From an uncultured Hyphomicrobiales bacterium (GTDB lineage: Bacteria; Pseudomonadota; Alphaproteobacteria; Rhizobiales; Beijerinckiaceae), in NCBI GenBank assembly GCA_903932565.1, contig CAIZGQ010000795.1, positions 1 to 8,308 on the forward strand: a stretch of DNA of 8,308 nt, given 5' to 3'. This document shows, piece by piece, positions 5,965 through 8,308 of this stretch (the first letter of the stretch is position 1; every line of letters begins with the position of its first letter). The notes under the pieces are model-generated. The model was given only the letters and a program-made list of their open reading frames with translations, had not been told where the DNA came from and made no database searches. The translations under genes and the position numbers were made by a program.

Positions 5965-6763
5965 GATTCCCCGTCAGGACTGGCGTCAACTTGAGTCAGA
6001 GGCGTTACACCGCGGCTACAACAATGCTGGTGCTGTTGGCAATGTCACAGAAATTTCTGCAAACTGGCAAAAATGGTCTGCAGACCTGCGCGCGAAATAT
6101 CCGCAATCGCTTGATCTACGCTACGGCCCCCGCGACCGTAACCGCATTGATCTCATTGAAGCGCATGTCGGTGCGCCGCTGCTTGTTTTCGTGCATGGCG
6201 GCTGGTGGCAATCGCGTGCAAAGGAAGACTTCACCTTCGTGGCTGAAGGGCCTTTGGCGCATGGCATTTCAGTGGCCCTTGTGGGCTACACGCTGGCGCC
6301 CGATGCCACCCATGATGAAATGGTCATCGAGGTGAAGAGCGCGTTGGACTATCTCGCGCACAGAGGACCACTCACGTTGTCCGGCTGGTCAGCCGGCGGG
6401 CATCTGGCTGCAATGACGCTCGATCATCCGGCAGTGAAATCCGGCCTTGCCATCAGCGGGCTTTATGATCTGGAACCGGTGCGCCACACCGGGTTCAACG
6501 CCGCACTTGGTCTGAATGAGGCTGCGGCCTATCGCAATTCGCCCATTCACCGGCCCTTGTCAGACAAACGGCTGGATCTTGCTGTGGGTGGCGCCGAACT
6601 ACCCCTGATGATTGGACAAACAGAAGATTTCGCAGCTGCGCGACGCAGCAAGCCGGGCGCGTTTCAAGTCCTTCCCGGCGCCGATCACTTTACCATTCTT
6701 GATGCGTTGCGTGACCCGGCCGGCAAACTCACGAGCATGGTTGTGGATCTTGTTCGCGCTTAA
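5957..6763 (+). CDS. Alpha/beta hydrolase, arylformamidase (kynurenine formamidase)-like
   Basis: A 268-residue serine hydrolase with an alpha/beta fold. The oxyanion-hole motif is HGGWW (80-84), matching the HGG-W type of esterases and arylformamidases. The nucleophile elbow is GWSAGG (143-148) with S145, and the catalytic histidine is likely H244 in DHFTI. The acid is probably near E214 in VGGAELP; this residue is uncertain because relatives usually have a D/E pattern there. The N-terminal RGYNNAGAV (19-27) resembles the YNN segment of arylformamidase-like proteins. These enzymes cleave N-formyl amides or esters in the cytoplasm; the true substrate is unknown. The start is either TTG 5954 or GTG 5957. 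I favour GTG, which gives an 8-nt overlap with the LivF-type gene, the same as at the LivG/LivF junction. Its place in the operon suggests that it acts on the imported compound. Confidence 0.85.
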   Translation: MAEIPRQDWRQLESEALHRGYNNAGAVGNVTEISANWQKWSADLRAKYPQSLDLRYGPRDRNRIDLIEAHVGAPLLVFVHGGWWQSRAKEDFTFVAEGPLAHGISVALVGYTLAPDATHDEMVIEVKSALDYLAHRGPLTLSGWSAGGHLAAMTLDHPAVKSGLAISGLYDLEPVRHTGFNAALGLNEAAAYRNSPIHRPLSDKRLDLAVGGAELPLMIGQTEDFAAARRSKPGAFQVLPGADHFTILDALRDPAGKLTSMVVDLVRA

Positions 6764-6788
6764 GAGCTGATGTCAGCGCGAACCTTTT
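6752..6788 (+). terminator. Probable intrinsic terminator of the transporter-hydrolase operon
   Basis: GTTCGCGCT (6752-6760) pairs perfectly with AGCGCGAAC (6775-6783) around a 14-nt loop that contains the hydrolase TAA stop. After one C the strand reads TTTT (6785-6788). The stem is long and GC-rich; the T-run is short and the loop large, so strength is uncertain. On the minus strand no T-run follows, so it would act only on the plus-strand operon. Confidence 0.55.
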
Positions 6789-6837
6789 CGATTGCGTCGA
6801 TGAAAGCAAGGGCACATTTTGGCTGTAGTCAGCCCCG
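6764..6837. other. Convergent intergenic spacer
   Basis: This 74-bp gap separates the stop of the hydrolase from the stop of the convergent TctA-type gene. It holds the 3' arm and T-run of the probable plus-strand terminator, and a 5-bp hairpin, GGCTG-TAGT-CAGCC (6821-6834), just past the minus-strand stop. That small hairpin is followed by AAAA rather than T on the minus strand, so no clear terminator for the minus-strand gene is seen. Confidence 0.6.
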
Positions 6838-8308
6838 TCATGTTTCCTGGACCGGCACGTCTTCCTGCAGTTTTGCGCGCACGCCCCAGAGCCAAAACAC
6901 AATTTGCAAAATGATAAGGGCTGCGCTCGCACTCATGAACACAGCGCTGATGGGGTGTGAGATGAACACACTCATATCGCCTCGGGATAGCAGCAGCGCA
7001 CGGCGAAAATTCTCCTCGACCAATGGCCCCAAAACGAAACCAAGCAGAATTGGCGCAACAGGAAAATCGAGTGAGATGAAGATCGCGCCAAAGATTCCAA
7101 ACCCCAGAACCTCCCACACACCAAACAGGTTGTTGTTCGTGCTGTAGACGCCAATGGCGATAAAGAACAAAGCCGAGGGATACAGAAACCGATACGGAAC
7201 CTGCAGCATTTTGACCCAAAGTCCGATCAGCGGAACGTTGAGGATCATCAATAGCACGTTGCCAATCCAGAAACTTGCAATCAGTCCCCAGAAGAGATCC
7301 GCATGCTCCGTGATCAATTGCGGACCTGGCTGAATGCCTTGGATGAGCAGGGCACCTAAGATCAGAGCCATGACAGCGTCGCCTGGAATGCCCAGACTCA
7401 TGGTGGGGATGAAATCGACTTGCGTCTTTGAATGCGAGGCAGCTTCGGGCGAGGCGACACCTTCAATCGCTCCGTGCCCGAAGCGCTCTGGCGTGCGAGA
7501 TATTTTTCGCTCCACAGCATAGGCGATAAATGTTGTGATGGTGGGGCCAGTGCCCGGCATCGCACCAAACAATGTGCCGATGGCTGTGCCGCGAACCATT
7601 GGCATGAAAGACTGCTTGAGTTCAGCGATGCTTGGCATCATGTCCCGCAGGCCAAGCTTCATGTTACTACCAATGACCTTCAGACGATTAACGTTGAGTA
7701 GAAACTCGGCAACGCCAAAAAGCCCCATGGCTAACGCAGTCAGTTCAATCCCGTCATCAAGGTTTGTAACGCCAAACGTGAAGCGCAAGGTGCCGGTGTT
7801 AACGTCTGTGCCGGCCACGCCAATCAGAAGGCCGATGACCGTCATCGCAATGCCCTTGAGCGGCGAGCCGCGCGACATCGTGGCACCTGCAAGCAGGCCA
7901 AGCAACATGATGGAGAAGATTTCAGAGGGTCCAAACTCAAAGGCAATTGCAACCAGCAAGGGCGAGGCGATGATCATCACGATGATGCCGACGGACGCGG
8001 CAAAGAACGAACAGATCATGGTGATGCCGAGTGCGGTTCCACCTTTGCCTTTGAGCGTCAGCGGATATCCATCAAGGCATGTCACAGCGTGGGGCGGATG
8101 ACAGGGCAGGTTCAGCAAGATGGCACCAATGGCGCCGCCGTATTGGGACCCGTAGAAAATGCCGGCCAGCATCAAGATCGCCGGGATAGGGCTCATCGTG
8201 TAAGTCAGAGGTAGCAGCATGGAGATGGCCGAAAGCGCGCCCATCCCCGGCAGGACGCCAATGAGATTGCCAATGAGGACGCCGACAAACGACCAGAGTA
8301 AGTTGGAC
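6838..8308 (-). CDS. TctA-family tripartite tricarboxylate transporter large permease, 5' end cut by window edge
   Basis: The frame is open to the right edge, giving 489 visible residues of a family usually about 500 long, so only roughly the first 10-15 residues are missing. The ATG at 8244 is internal: codons upstream of it encode a family-like segment ending IGNLIGVLPGMGA, which continues straight through that methionine. The protein is highly hydrophobic with many membrane segments. Duplicated family motifs are visible: GVLPG (visible residues 17-21) with LDGYP (78-82), and GAMPGTG (249-254) followed by FGHGAIEGVASPEAA and LGIPGD (305-310). It would import a carboxylate using the ion gradient, together with a small TctB-type subunit and a TctC-type binding protein. 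Those genes are not in the window and could lie beyond the right edge. The gene is convergent with the ABC operon, so it is a separate transcription unit. Confidence 0.92.
   Translation of the reverse strand, partial: SNLLWSFVGVLIGNLIGVLPGMGALSAISMLLPLTYTMSPIPAILMLAGIFYGSQYGGAIGAILLNLPCHPPHAVTCLDGYPLTLKGKGGTALGITMICSFFAASVGIIVMIIASPLLVAIAFEFGPSEIFSIMLLGLLAGATMSRGSPLKGIAMTVIGLLIGVAGTDVNTGTLRFTFGVTNLDDGIELTALAMGLFGVAEFLLNVNRLKVIGSNMKLGLRDMMPSIAELKQSFMPMVRGTAIGTLFGAMPGTGPTITTFIAYAVERKISRTPERFGHGAIEGVASPEAASHSKTQVDFIPTMSLGIPGDAVMALILGALLIQGIQPGPQLITEHADLFWGLIASFWIGNVLLMILNVPLIGLWVKMLQVPYRFLYPSALFFIAIGVYSTNNNLFGVWEVLGFGIFGAIFISLDFPVAPILLGFVLGPLVEENFRRALLLSRGDMSVFISHPISAVFMSASAALIILQIVFWLWGVRAKLQEDVPVQET

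Noticed and set aside
8242..8244. Internal ATG considered as the true start of the TctA-type gene
   Set aside because: The 21 codons upstream of it up to the window edge encode a conserved family segment containing GVLPG, so the gene begins beyond the edge.

Overview
The window reads as a catabolic-type gene cluster from a Gram-negative bacterium, most likely an alphaproteobacterium. That guess rests on moderately GC-rich coding, GTG/TTG starts, a Sec-exported periplasmic binding protein and a TctA-type permease; no taxonomic marker gene is present, so it is only an inference. No rRNA, tRNA, CRISPR array, insertion sequence or phage gene was seen.

Layout from left to right. At the left edge (1-94, minus strand) is the N-terminus of a metal-dependent amidohydrolase carrying an HxH motif; only 31 residues are visible. 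A 171-bp divergent intergenic region follows, with an operator-like dyad and a possible sigma70 promoter. It leads into a complete plus-strand amidohydrolase/decarboxylase of the ACMSD family (266-1225), which carries E-x-H in place of H-x-H. Next comes a 268-bp non-coding leader (1226-1493) rich in dyad symmetry: a perfect 10-bp palindrome, a spaced inverted repeat, a second small palindrome and a strong two-part hairpin.

A tightly packed six-gene plus-strand operon follows: a periplasmic binding protein of the branched-chain amino acid/amide (HAAT) type, two LivH/LivM permeases, two LivG/LivF ATPases, and an alpha/beta hydrolase resembling arylformamidase (1494-6763). After the first gene, the junctions are an 8-nt gap, then overlaps of 4, 4, 8 and 8 nt. 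A 9-bp hairpin followed by TTTT overlaps the stop codon of the hydrolase and probably ends the transcript. A TctA-family tripartite tricarboxylate transporter permease runs convergently on the minus strand and leaves the window at the right edge, lacking only its first residues.

Together these suggest uptake of an organic acid or amide by the ABC transporter, followed by hydrolysis or decarboxylation by the alpha/beta hydrolase and the two amidohydrolases. The substrate cannot be read from the sequence. No clearly new system is seen. The most unusual material is the regulatory DNA upstream of the transporter operon and the hydrolase locked into that operon.
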